64,000 nt of DNA, taken from Aselliscus stoliczkanus (Eukaryota; Chordata; Mammalia; Chiroptera; Hipposideridae). The notes under the pieces were generated by a model. That model was given only the letters and a program-made list of their open reading frames with translations, was not told the DNA's origin and searched no databases. A program made the translations under genes and the position numbers. The stretch covers positions 5,179,501 to 5,243,500 of the forward strand of contig CM066736.1 of NCBI GenBank assembly GCA_033961575.1. Direction: 5' to 3'. Positions 32,601-42,200 of this stretch are shown in pieces; within the stretch, counting starts at the first letter, position 1; the number at the start of each line of letters is the position of its first letter.

Positions 32601-34964
32601 TTTTGACATGCCTAGTAAACGAATCTAAAAATTTACAAATTGCTATTTTATAACAAAACTTACATAGCTGGAATTATGGGAATGATGTCAGTAATTTACA
32701 AACGTTTTAAGCTTATACCCTGGACTGACAGAAAAATATGTAATTTAGAAGTTTTTCTGTTCACAGAAGAGTGATTCAGTTCTTGACTCAGCCATTTAAA
32801 ATGGAAGTATCAGGCATGGTACTTCACTTTTTAGTAAATGTTTGTTATGAGTTTCAAATGTCTGAAATCATTTTGGAAACCATAAAGAATTATACAAATA
32901 AAAGTTTTCATTGAGTTATACGTTAAGCTACAAACACCATAGTTCATTTAATTGAAATCATGCCTTTTTACTATTTGCAGAACTCTCTTCATTTTCTAAG
33001 TAAATGAAGTTTTAGTACATATTAGGGCCTTGCATAGATATATCTCTATCTTAGAATGCATTCAGTAAACTTTGGTAAAATGTTTTTGTTTTATAACCTA
33101 ATACTCAGTCGTTTCCTTATATTTGATGGAAATATGCCTTTTTGCAAATTAGTAACTCTTAGATATAAGTTACATAGTACTGCAAATCAGGTTTGTTTTG
33201 GTGTAAAATCCATACTTTTCTCTCCTGTCAGCAGCTGCAGCCACTGGAGGTTCGGTTCTCAATGTCGCTGCCCTGTTGGCGTCAGGAACACAGGTGACTC
33301 CTCAGATTGCAATGGCGGCTCAGATGGCTGCCTTGCAGGCCAAAGCCTTGGCAGAGACCGGAATAGCTGTGCCTAGCTATTACAACCCAGCTGCTGTGAA
33401 CCCAATGAAATTTGCCGAACAAGAGAAGAAAAGGAAAATGCTTTGGCAAGGCAAGAAAGAAGGGGTAAGTACTTGCATTCCCCTTTTGTCATTTTTTTCC
33501 TAATTAGCAATTCCTTAGGAAAAAACAAATTGGAATTGGAAAAGATTCGTTTGAGTTTATCTTCCGACAACATGGCTGGGATAGTTTAATTTGCCACAAT
33601 TATTAAACGCTGAAAAAAATGCATGATGTAAGTGAGCCTTTCAAAGAAAACCAGTAATACTATGTATTTGGTAAGGAGAAAGAGACTCCCTTAGCTTTAA
33701 TTTTTTTCATAAGATACATTATAAAGTGAATGTTTCTTTGCTTCAATGCTCTATAATAGAAATATTAATATAATTATAAACTGCATTGATAAAATGCCAT
33801 AAATGCTGGTGTTTCTTTTACACTATGTTATGGAGAGATGTAATACCCTAATGAAAGATTTAAATTTTACATATTCTAAAAGTTCACTATGTCTTAACAG
33901 GACAAATCCCAATCTGCTGAAATATGGGAAAAATTGAATTTCGGAAACAAGGACCAAAACGTCAAATTTAGGAAATTAATGGGTATTAAGGTGAGTATAT
34001 ACACTTTGTATTAAAACTCATGCTAAGTTGTATTTTCAAGGTAACATTGATTGTTTACCTCAAAGTTATTTCGATGATGTTTCAAACTGGGTACTTTTCT
34101 GGTGCTTTTTTGTTTGTTCTCCAGATTAATTTCACAGAATTAACTAAATTATTGCTATCTCAATCTGGCAATACAAATTCTTATTTAAATTAACAAGGTT
34201 TTTAAATTATTACTGTGTATTTATACCTTAGGTGAACATTGTTTGAGATCATAAGCTTCTCTTAGTAAATAAAAAGGAAATTGTAAAAAGGAATTAATGA
34301 ATTTGCTTTAAAAAATACTGTTCATTTAAGGTTAACTGTACTTGGTGGAGTAGGATCTTGATTTTTAGTTTCAAGGAAGCTTTTTTAAAAAATGTAGAAA
34401 GTTGAGTTTTTGCTGAGTAAAGAGTACTACAGTGTTTCATGCAACAACCTGGAAATGTCCGCCAGTGCTCAGACATTGGTCATTACTAAGGGAGTTGGTT
34501 TTTCACAGGAGAGATATTATGGCTTAAAACTAAGCTGCACTGAGCTGGCATGTTCTCCATTTTCTTCCTCATGCCCACTAAAATGAAGTTGATTTTTGTT
34601 TCATCCTGCTATGTTGCAGCACCTAGAAAAAACATTTCCGTGTGCTCCATAGGTGTTGAATGAATGAATACAAGTAATTGAGGTCAAATATGTATCCTAA
34701 ACATGGGATTTACCAGTACTGTCAAGTGAGAGAGGCATTTTTTATTCCCATTTGAATTTTAATAATATATTTTCTGATATTTAGAGTGAAGATGAAGCTG
34801 GATGCAGTTCAGTTGATGAAGAAAGTTACAAGACTTTGAAGCAACAGGAAGAAGTATTTAGAAATCTCGATGCTCAATATGAAATGGCAAGATCACAAAC
34901 CCACACGCAAAGAGGAATGGGATTGGGTTTCACATCATCAATGCGAGGAATGGATGCAGTTTGA
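17628..34964 (+). CDS. RSRC2: RSRC2, arginine/serine-rich coiled-coil protein 2 (complete, 10 coding exons)
   Basis: Ten exons splice to a 1,308-nt frame, 435 residues (434 in human). The N-terminus is [20 protein letters not shown]. Residues about 40-215 are RS/RE-rich, including an imperfect tandem of [14 protein letters not shown] units in exon 5. Then come a charged coiled-coil segment ([20 protein letters not shown]), an alanine-rich stretch ([30 protein letters not shown]) and a conserved C-terminal small-acidic-protein-like region ([19 protein letters not shown]) ending SSMRGMDAV and TGA. RS-rich composition implies a nuclear, splicing-associated SR-related protein. Its precise biochemical role is poorly known. 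It is transcribed divergently from KNTC1 and lies 3 kb upstream of ZCCHC8 on the same strand. Confidence 0.97.
17850..20040 (+). other. RSRC2: RSRC2 intron 1, first part
   Basis: Apart from the CpG-island tail and scattered low-complexity AT sequence, no gene, RNA or clear repeat is recognised here. Confidence 0.6.
20041..20144 (-). repeat. Family-A SINE
   Basis: Reverse full copy between CTATA-type flanks. Confidence 0.88.
21088..21186 (-). repeat. Family-C SINE, head truncated
   Basis: Reverse family C lacking its tRNA-like head, between two perfect copies of ACTCGAGTCTCATTAACTTT. Confidence 0.85.
21589..22044 (+). repeat. Long SINE (family B) upstream of RSRC2 exon 2
   Basis: Full-length family B. 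Its target copy AAAATATAATTAAG recurs at 22045-22058, beyond a 25-30-bp non-SINE stretch after the A tail. Confidence 0.87.
22090..22246 (+). CDS. RSRC2: RSRC2 exon 2 (residues 3-54)
   Basis: Acceptor TTTTAG, donor GTATGA. It encodes [15 protein letters not shown] through [10 protein letters not shown] long SINE and its target-site copy end only about 30 bp upstream of the acceptor. Confidence 0.96.
22829..22936 (+). repeat. Family-A SINE
   Basis: Near-consensus copy flanked by GCTAAGGCC. Confidence 0.9.
22949..23091 (+). repeat. Family-C SINE
   Basis: Full family C in tandem with the previous SINE, flanked by TAAGGCCGGA copies. Confidence 0.88.
23724..23767 (+). CDS. RSRC2: RSRC2 exon 3 (44 nt, residues 55-69)
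   Basis: Acceptor CACAG, donor GTAATT. It encodes [15 protein letters not shown] and ends in phase 0. Confidence 0.94.
24041..24160 (+). other. RSRC2: Candidate cryptic/poison exon in RSRC2 intron 3
   Basis: A pyrimidine-rich acceptor (GTTTTTTTAG) and a donor (GAAG then GTAATGAG) bound 120 nt. Spliced after exon 3 (phase 0), it reads nine codons and then TGA at 24068-24070. No protein similarity is recognised. The splice sites are visible; use as an exon is inferred. Confidence 0.4.
24557..24634 (+). other. RSRC2: Second candidate poison exon in RSRC2 intron 3
   Basis: Acceptor ATACTCAG and donor AAG then GTAACT bound 78 nt. Phase-0 entry from exon 3 meets TGA at the eighth codon. The stretch before it (24230-24480) is unusually purine-rich. 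Confidence 0.3.
25060..25240 (+). repeat. MIR relic
   Basis: TCTGGGTTCGGCTCTGCTGCC, then TTTGTGACTTTAGAT and TTCCAGCTTTAAAATTGTGA, is the MIR/Ther-1 pattern. Confidence 0.65.
26230..26420 (+). CDS. RSRC2: RSRC2 exon 4 (residues 70-132)
   Basis: Acceptor AAACAG, donor GTAAGT. It encodes [15 protein letters not shown] through SHSRSRSRE. The first residue is Ala where human has Gly. Confidence 0.96.
26922..27047 (+). repeat. Family-A SINE
   Basis: Full copy flanked by CAGTATTTGGAG on both sides. Confidence 0.9.
27428..27631 (+). CDS. RSRC2: RSRC2 exon 5 (RS-repeat exon, residues 133-200)
   Basis: Acceptor TTTCAG, donor GTAGGT. It consists almost entirely of Arg/Ser/Glu/Lys, with three tandem copies of a unit like [10 protein letters not shown], then [16 protein letters not shown]. 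Confidence 0.96.
27871..27990 (+). repeat. Family-A SINE
   Basis: Full copy with an AAAAC-rich tail, flanked by ATACTTCA copies. Confidence 0.9.
28085..28270 (+). repeat. MIR relic
   Basis: GAGATTGAGGAACTTGCCCAAG followed by an AGTTATTAAATGG pattern. Confidence 0.6.
28310..28405 (+). repeat. L1 3' fragment
   Basis: AATTGTACATCTGAAATTTAG, then CAATAAATTTAATTTT, is a common L1 terminus. Confidence 0.55.
28950..29290 (+). repeat. L1/HAL1-like relic next to RSRC2 exon 6
   Basis: TCCCACTACTAGAAATCTGG, then CAACAACCTAAATGTTCATCA, is typical of L1 3' regions. It ends about 30 bp before the exon 6 acceptor. Confidence 0.6.
29324..29446 (+). CDS. RSRC2: RSRC2 exon 6 (residues 201-241)
   Basis: Acceptor TTGCAG, donor GTGCGT. 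It encodes [16 protein letters not shown] through [12 protein letters not shown]. Confidence 0.95.
29829..29872 (+). other. RSRC2: Candidate poison exon in RSRC2 intron 6 (44 nt)
   Basis: A very strong polypyrimidine tract (from about 29800) ends in CCTCAG. The donor is AAG then GTGGTA. Continuing from exon 6, it reads [10 protein letters not shown] and then TAG. Confidence 0.35.
30191..30269 (+). other. RSRC2: Candidate poison exon in RSRC2 intron 6 (79 nt)
   Basis: A long T-tract, then TACAG, precedes a GC-richer 79-nt block full of CAG/CTG motifs. The donor is AAAG then GTGTGAG. From exon 6 it reads [12 protein letters not shown] and then TGA at 30225-30227. Confidence 0.45.
30520..30630 (-). 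repeat. Family-A SINE
   Basis: Reverse full copy in RSRC2 intron 6. Confidence 0.87.
30640..32030 (+). other. RSRC2: RSRC2 intron 6, second part
   Basis: AT-rich sequence with an A-run near 31083-31110. No repeat or RNA gene recognised. Confidence 0.55.
32040..32119 (+). CDS. RSRC2: RSRC2 exon 7 (coiled-coil, residues 242-268)
   Basis: Acceptor TTGACAG, donor GTAATT. It encodes [19 protein letters not shown] through QQEIAA, a charged helix-forming segment. Confidence 0.95.
32120..33231 (+). other. RSRC2: RSRC2 intron 7
   Basis: AT-rich unique-looking sequence. No SINE or other feature seen. Confidence 0.55.
33232..33464 (+). CDS. RSRC2: RSRC2 exon 8 (residues 269-346), NAGNAG acceptor
   Basis: The acceptor reads CTGTCAGCAG, so the exon can start at 33232 or 33235, adding or removing one Ala in a poly-Ala run. 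The donor is GTAAGT. It encodes [15 protein letters not shown] through [11 protein letters not shown]. Confidence 0.95.
33901..33990 (+). CDS. RSRC2: RSRC2 exon 9 (residues 347-376)
   Basis: Acceptor TTAACAG, donor GTGAGT, 90 nt. It encodes [19 protein letters not shown] through RKLMGIK, the core of the conserved C-terminal domain. Confidence 0.96.
34785..34964 (+). CDS. RSRC2: RSRC2 exon 10 (residues 377-435 and stop)
   Basis: Acceptor ATTTAG. It encodes [16 protein letters not shown] through [14 protein letters not shown] and ends in TGA at 34962-34964. Confidence 0.97.
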   Translation, partial: SEDEAGCSSVDEESYKTLKQQEEVFRNLDAQYEMARSQTHTQRGMGLGFTSSMRGMDAV

Positions 34965-35765
34965 AAAAGATCACACTTAATGTTTGGGACTTGATGGATT
35001 TCTGGTTCTTAGCAGGTCCTTGTTCACCAAACAGCTAGCATTCTAGCTTGCATGGATGTTGCATTGACTTTAATTTATTGAAAAACAAAAACAATTTTTT
35101 TTGTAAATATCAGATCAGTGATACTGGTGTTAGTGTTGTAATCAGGTTAAACCCACTTCCATTAAACTTGACAGGATATAGGACAATATTTTTTAGTTCG
35201 TGAATTCTACTTTTCAAATATGTAAAAGCTGCAGGTGGGATAAAATCTCATACATGGAGTTTTTCGTGTCTGCTGTCTTGTGTACTTTTGTACTTAACCT
35301 TGTACAGTTATTTTCATCTCTTGAAACATGAAAGAAATGTTATGTAGATGTTCTTTAGAAGATCTGGCCATTTGGTACAGAATCCAGCACAAATAAGCTG
35401 GGTGGTGATGATAATAAAAATGGTTTTCTCAAAACGTGTTAATTTAAGTTACCTGGAATTCTTATTTGAATTCGTTTTATGGTTTCTGTAGCATTTTGCA
35501 ATCGCTATTAGAAAACACTGGCTAAAAATTCCTTTTTAAAAAAAAGTTAACCACTATTGGCAATACTTTGGTAAGCAAAAATGTAAAAGGAAGTTGGGAG
35601 GCATAAACAAATTTATTAAAATAATACTGTTTTCCTACTATTACAAGGGACAGAATTGGTGTACAGTATTTGTTAAATATTCCGTATGTTATTCAGGAAA
35701 TAGATTAATACACTAAAGGGATGTAAGCACTTTTATTTTAATAAAGTGCCTTATAACAATTTCTT
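34965..35765 (+). other. RSRC2: RSRC2 3' UTR with two AATAAA signals
   Basis: Noncoding AT-rich sequence follows the stop. Poly(A) signals AATAAA are at 35413-35418 and 35740-35745, suggesting a short and a long 3' UTR. Cleavage sites are inferred 15-25 bp beyond each. Confidence 0.75.
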
Positions 35766-37100
35766 TGTATGCCCTTCGCTCATTATCCCTTTGAAGTCTT
35801 CTCTAGCATAAAGTACTAAAATATTAGAAAACCGCTTTGTCACTAAATTGACTAGGGCATAAATTTGGTGAAGGGGGAGGGGATTATAGAACTTGCAGTT
35901 CTTTTAATTTGCTTTCATTACAACAAAGTCAATTTTCAGCTTTTCCTAAAAAAATTGCTTTGGAAACATCACAGTGGAGCACAATATAATGCAGAAAGAC
36001 TGGTGGTGAGAATTAAACCTTTATTTTAACCAGAGTTACTAAGACTGGCTAACTTGCTTATTAGGCATTTTTTGTGGTATAGAAAAATCAAGTTGTATAA
36101 TGTTAGAAGAGTTTTAGTGTATTTTGGTAAATGTTTAAATTAGTTTCCCAGAATACAATAATTCTGTGGCGAAATGGTATCGTGCTTCAGTGACGAAATC
36201 AAATTTATGGAAATGACACCATGCATTTTGGCATCACAAATTCATATTTTTCAGTTTAGCTATAATTTCTCAAATCAATTTCATTAACAATTTGCATGGA
36301 TTTGTAAGGCAGAGCAGATATGAAAGTACACATTAACTGTTTTCTATGTTTTTCTGCAGTATTTTAGGAGCTGGCCATACATGAATGACATGGCCCATCC
36401 TGCACTCAAAGCAGCATTTAGTAGCCAAGTTTAAACATGAAACTAACAGTATAATACAACATCCAAAATAATTCAACATGTAATCAGTATTTTCGGTTGA
36501 GATTTTGCATTCTTTATACTTCTATTTGAAATCCAGTGTGTATTTTATGTTTTAGCACATCCCAATTGGGACTAGCCAAATGTAGCCAGAGGCGACCATA
36601 TCATCAGACAGTGCAGATCTAGAGGGAGGCGTATAGATTATTGTAAGCTGCATAATTAAACTTGAAGCAATTATTGCAATCTAGGGGTGGGAGTGGAGTG
36701 CCAGTTAACTTTCAACTGGAACTAGCTTTATAAGGGGAAACATACTCCATAGTTATTTGCTTAAAACTGGTATCCTTTTTTTTTTTTTTTTTTACTGGCT
36801 GTTAATGTGCTTTTAATTTAAAACCTTGTAATGATGGATATTTCGGGCTTTCATTTACCCTGTAAGCAGCAGGAACATACTTGCTGTCCAGGAGATACTT
36901 TTAAGACAATGGTGAGGCAGAGCAGTAAAATCGAGACCACACTAATATTTAAGGCAAGACTGAGCAATTGGCTTTGAGGGCAACTTGGAAGATAGAAAAG
37001 GATTTGGTAGTTGTGTACAGGTGTTGATGAAGAAGGCAAATTCAGATGAGGTTCCTACTTGGATAGATTTTGATTCCACCTAGCTTAGACCACTTAAATA
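35766..37100. other. Intergenic sequence downstream of RSRC2
   Basis: AT-rich sequence with a T-run at 36778-36794. No gene or clear repeat recognised. Confidence 0.5.
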
Positions 37101-37380
37101 CCATTTATTAAGTAGGTTGGTGGAAGGAGATGTTTCAGAAACAAGTTTTGTATATCATTCTAAGTTAAGTAGGGCCAAAGATGATTTAATTATTTACTGA
37201 GATGTAATTTCCATGGGACCCTCTCCTAGTTATCCCACTCTGGCCATTCAGTTTCTGTAATAGTCTCATCCTTCTCAGTCATAGCCCTTGGGTTTCTCCA
37301 GACCCAGCCCTAGACTTTATGTTTCTTATGCAATCTCATCCTCTTACATGGTCATTTACTTAACCTAAAAACTTGGACCA

Positions 37381-37536
37381 GGGCCGGCCAAATGGCTCAG
37401 TTGGTTAAGAGCTCGCTCAACAGTGTGAGCTGAGCTCTGAGCAACAGCGGTTCGAGGCTAGCCTGAGCTGAGTTGCCGTTGAGCTGCCAACAGGTGGCAG
37501 GATGGCTCAGCTAAAAAAAAAAAAAAAAAAAAAAAA
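37381..37536 (+). repeat. Family-C SINE, young-looking
   Basis: Full copy with an uninterrupted 28-A tail, flanked by AAAACTTGGACCA on both sides. Confidence 0.92.
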
Positions 37537-37599
37537 AAAACTTGGACCAGCCAAATGTTAACCTTCAGTATATGAATGATATCTAACCAAATGTTTAAA

Positions 37600-38530
37600 A
37601 AATTTCTTCTGCCAGTCGATACTTCTCTATTGCCTATAAGGATAATGTTGCCTCAAGGTACCATGTAACAAAATGGAACTCCCTCTTTGCTCCCAAATCT
37701 GGTCTATATCCATTGTTCTCTGTCTCAAATGATCATTTATTCAAACAAGTTCCTTAAGTCAGACTCCTAAGAAATATTCACAACCCCATTTCTCTCATTC
37801 CCCGTATCCAACCCTTCAATTAGCTGTTAGTTTCATTCTATCTTTTAAATTACCAGCTTCTAAATATCTACTCTCCATTACTATTGCCACTACCCTAATC
37901 CAAGCTAACATTTATTGGACTCAGAATTTTGCTTTTGCTCCATCTCCAATCAATTTTTTACTGTGCAGTCCTTTGATAAATGGTCTGCCATTTTACCGAA
38001 ATAAAATTGGTGAGTCACAAACACACCATCTGTTGAAAATGTTGAAATGACATCGTTATCGGAGGTGGAGAGAGGGTCTCTCATGTGATCTGTGAGTCCT
38101 GGCCTAATGTTTGAGCCTCATCTTGCTCCACTCTGCTTTTTCATTCCAAGTGTGGTGTCTTCAGCCTAGGCTGCTCTTAATTCCATCCTCATATTCTCAC
38201 CACCAAACTTGCCCTCCTAACACTTCAGTTCAAACCTCAATTCCTCAGTTCACTGACTCCCACAGATAATGTCCAATTTGTTATATATCCACAACTTCCT
38301 GTGCTTTTATTTCACATATTTCTCAATATGAATACCTATCAACATCCCCCTCGACCGAAGAGCAGGAATATTTATGGTTATTTGTGTGTTTCTTTTTGGT
38401 GGACTGTAGGCTCCAAAAGAGCAGGAACTTCCTCTATTTGCTCACTCTTGCATCCTCGGGTCATAGGAACAGTGACGTGATAAATGTTATTCAATGAATG
38501 AGCGATAGAACGAGAAGCCACTGAAAGCTG
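37600..38530 (+). repeat. L2 relics
   Basis: Diverged L2-like pieces, with a 3' end pattern around 38398-38505 (CTGTAGGCTCCAAAAGAGCAGG through TTATTCAATGAATGAGC). Confidence 0.5.
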
Positions 38531-38780
38531 CAGACAGACAATTTTTTTTAAGAGTTTAATGATACAGTTTTTCATGAAAAGTGAAACCCAATCAACAAGT
38601 AGTTTGTCCAGGATCACGAAGGTCGGTCGTTTGTGGCAAAACCGGAGTTCCTAATGCTCTTGCTGTTTGGCACGCACACCAAAATCAGTGATGGACCGTG
38701 CGTCGTGCTCTGATTCTTCAGCCTTAGATGCATAACACGGACAATCCATATTGCTTTCCCACATTCTGATTTCCTCGCGT
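38531..38780. other. Sequence just upstream of the ZCCHC8 promoter
   Basis: No gene or repeat recognised. Confidence 0.4.
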
Positions 38781-39092
38781 TTCCTTCACGTTTAAAAAGG
38801 ACCAATCCCAGCATGCAATACAAACAATGAGTTCAGAGTTGCTTAGAAACCATATATCCCAGCATGCCATGCTTCCCAGCAGTCTCGGAAGTGGGTAGGA
38901 GAGATGCCATTGCATTCTGGGAGTTGTAGTGTCTCCGGACTAACCCGCCCTTGGGCTGCTTCCGGGGCCTATGTTTGGAAGAAACCCCTTACTGGGTGGC
39001 TCAGCGCCCTAGAGCGCCGTGCGAACCGAAACCCGTCGCCCCCGGCCCGGAGGCCAGCTCCGCCGCATCGCGAATCATTCCTAGAGCCCAAC
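38780..39092 (+). promoter_or_regulatory. ZCCHC8: ZCCHC8 promoter and 5' UTR with three ZNF143/STAF-like sites
   Basis: Three copies of the CCCAG-AATGC/CATGC core lie within about 130 bp: AATCCCAGCATGCA at 38804-38817 (overlapping a CCAAT), ATCCCAGCATGCC at 38856-38868, and, in inverted orientation, TGCATTCTGGGAGTTGTAGT at 38911-38930, a near-perfect full-length ZNF143 site. A CpG island follows (about 38940-39540). Transcription probably starts between 38930 and 39070. Confidence 0.8.
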
Positions 39093-39294
39093 ATGGCGGC
39101 GGGCGTGGATTTTGGCGACTTGGAGCTGTTCGAGGCGTTTGACCACCCGGAGGAGTCGCTTCCGAAGCCCGTTCACACCCGCTTCAAGGACGACGACGGC
39201 GGCGGCGAGGAGGACGAGAACGGGGTGGGCGACGCGGAGCTGCGGGACCGGCTCCGGCAGTGCGAGGAAACCATCGAGCAGCTCCGCGCCGAGA
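39093..39294 (+). CDS. ZCCHC8: ZCCHC8 exon 1 (residues 1-67); U12 AT-AC donor
   Basis: It starts ACATGGCGGCGG and encodes MAAGVDFGDLELFEAFD through EQLRAE plus one base. The exon is followed by ATATCCTT, the U12-type AT-AC donor consensus, not by GT. The frame is also open upstream to an ATG at 38904. Confidence 0.95.
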
Positions 39295-42200
39295 ATATCC
39301 TTCCCGCCCGCTGGGCCCCGTCCCCGGGGGGGCGGGGGGCCGCGCCCGGAGGGCGCTGGCGGGAATCCCGCGAGGCCGGAGTCCCAAGCCCTTCCCTGGC
39401 CCACAGGCGGGCCGAGGAGCGTGGGGTTCGGGTTGCGTAAGCGGCCCGCGCCCCCTCCCGCGGGGCCTCGGCGCACACCCCTGCGCGTCTGGGATCCGAG
39501 TCCTGGACTAGAGCCCTGCTGCCACCACGCAGCCAGCCTGGGGCGCGTAGTCAGGGTTATTTCAGGCCGTTTCAGCTGTCAGCGTGCAGCCCCTTTTTGG
39601 AGTCATCGATTTCATTTTTTGCAGCCCAGCTCAAGTTGGTGCAGCCCTGTGAAAGTTGTCTAGTAGGAGGTATCGGGTACTTAGCCTGGCGCAGATCTGT
39701 TTCTATGGCGAGGCAAAAGCGGGTGGTCCTGGGACGGAGAGTTGTGGGGGGGGTCTTTGGGATTCGAAGGATGCAGAGAGAAATGGATCATTACTTAAGA
39801 CTGGGGATTCATTTGAAAGCGCTTCCACTAACAAATAGCTTCCGAGGTCAAGGTGCATTGCAAAGCTTGAGGGAAAGCGCCCAAATAACTTTCCATTTGG
39901 CTTTAGTTACGTGATTACAGCCTTTTAACTATGCATACAGATCATTTTGATTGGGGTAGTTTACCTTTTACAATTTGTAAAGACCCCCCCTGAAAGAAAG
40001 CGGTTGGTAAATCACCTCTTAAGGTTTTCAGAGTCTGATTTTTTTTTTCATGCCGTCTTTTCCGACTATATGATGAAACGTTGCAAATACAGAAAAGTTG
40101 AAGAGATTGTGCAGTGAACCATTCATAGATTGCGTCCCAGATCCTTCGGTCATGGACAGTTCGTTATACTGCATTCACTTTATCACACACACATCATGAC
40201 GCTTTTGGCTTTGAAGAATGTCTTAAATGAATGACTGTTTTAACTTTCGTTGGGACACTGTTATTTGAATAATGGTTTTGGTTCAGTCTGTTAATCTCTT
40301 TTGAACACCATGACCGTATCTTAGAAATGTCTATGTTGAAATGGATGACAGCTCTATTTTAATTTTTAGGTCCAAATGCCTAGCCCTGAGACAAAACAGG
40401 AGCTCATTAAGTGTGTCATTTTCGAAATATTTGTGTGTCTTTTACTGCTTATAACATCCTGACACGCTTTGGTGTCAGAGTTAGTAGTTGAAGTGAAAGT
40501 TAGCACAGTCATATTTTATGATCTTCATGATTCTGTTTAATGAGGGTTTATATTCCTTAACAAGTAATAACATCAAGAACTTAAAAGGAAATTGAACATT
40601 CTGACTCGACCAAGGTATGAGATCGTGAAATTACACGATAGTTGTCCATTATTTTTATCCTGATAGTAATATTTAATCACAATTTCTAAAAGAGGCATTT
40701 AGAATTTTTGTATCATTTTTAGTATATGTGCTGCTGAAGCAAGCACTTTTGTATCATTTTCATTTGTTCAGCACACTCCGAAGAAATCAGAGTATGATTT
40801 ATTCATTTTTAAAATTTTTAACTTGAGGTAAAACTTGAATTCTCATAACTGCATTAAACTGACGTATTGGGTGAAATTATTTGTGAGCCACAACCCAGAA
40901 AAAAAAGTGTGTTCATAAATAGAAATAATGCAAGATACAGCATTTTAGAAGAAAAGATAGTACTATGATTGATTTAGGGAAAAATGCAGTGAGTGCATTC
41001 AGACATCTGATTTTTAGAAGGTTAAACGCAGTTTCCTCTTAATATAACAGGTCACTCACTGAATCTAAAATATTTGTCAAATTACAAAATTTTTATGTGG
41101 AGCAGTAGTTTAAAGCTTTCAGAATCTGGGGCTGCCAAAATGCAATTTCACGTGGACTTTTTTGTACCTGGTTACCAGCTGGAGTAACTGACTACCATGG
41201 TGATTAAAAGTTTAAAATTTTAGAATTTGGGCGTATTTGGGAATAACTTCCCCATGCCCTTCCTTCCTTCCTTCCTCTGTGTGAGCACACTTTGTGAATC
41301 TAAACTCACTTTTAGTTAGTTATTAAATATATTCAATATAACTAGGATTCCTCGAAAAATAATTTTTATATATTTAAAGATATTTTATTTAGGTAAACAT
41401 GTTTTCCAATAAAGCTGATTATTTAAACATTAATTTTTTTATTTTAAAATGGGTTATAATCGCCTGAGTTCGTAGGCTAATTTATAAAAAGTAATAGTAT
41501 CATGAAAAAGGAATAAAATTTTTTTTAGATTTGCGTATTGTCATATTGATAAAACGTTCTACAGAAAACAAAAGAAAAAAAATAAAGTTATGTAGATAAA
41601 ATTTGTACCCCAAATCTCTTGGTTTAATCCTTACTTTGGAACCATCATGGTCATTAGTTTCTCTTCTTTTTATTAATAAGTATTATTTTTATTTACTTTA
41701 TGTTATGAAAATTTTCAAACAAAGAATGTGGAAAGGATAGTTCAATTAATACCCATTTTTTCATCACTTGCATTTAATAATATTTTGACATATTTCCTTC
41801 TTCTAACCCCATAGACGTATTTTACCCCAAATATTTTTTTTTATTTTTTATTTTTTTATTTTTTTGAGGGCAATGTCACTGGCCCTCATATGTGGGACCC
41901 GAACCGGGGCCGCTAGCCTCCCAAGCCAGCACTCAACCACCGTGCCACTCGGCCAGCCCTACCCCAAATATTTTAATGTGTATCTTTTTAAAAAAAATAC
42001 TTGTTCATGCCTCACCATACCACCACTATTACACCTAATAATTGGCATGATTTCCTTAATAATATTCCCAGCCCTGTCCATATTCAAATGTCCGCAATAG
42101 CTGATTGCTCAAACTGGACTCCAACCAAGGACTGTGCCATTGCATGGGGTTTTTAAAAACATGATGTTTTTTTTAAAAACCGACGTTTGCTCAAATTGAA

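Noticed and set aside
39112..39663. Alternative-frame ORFs of 100-183 codons over ZCCHC8 exon 1
   Set aside because: Shadows of the real exon and its GC-rich downstream intron. The conserved frame is the one starting at 39093.
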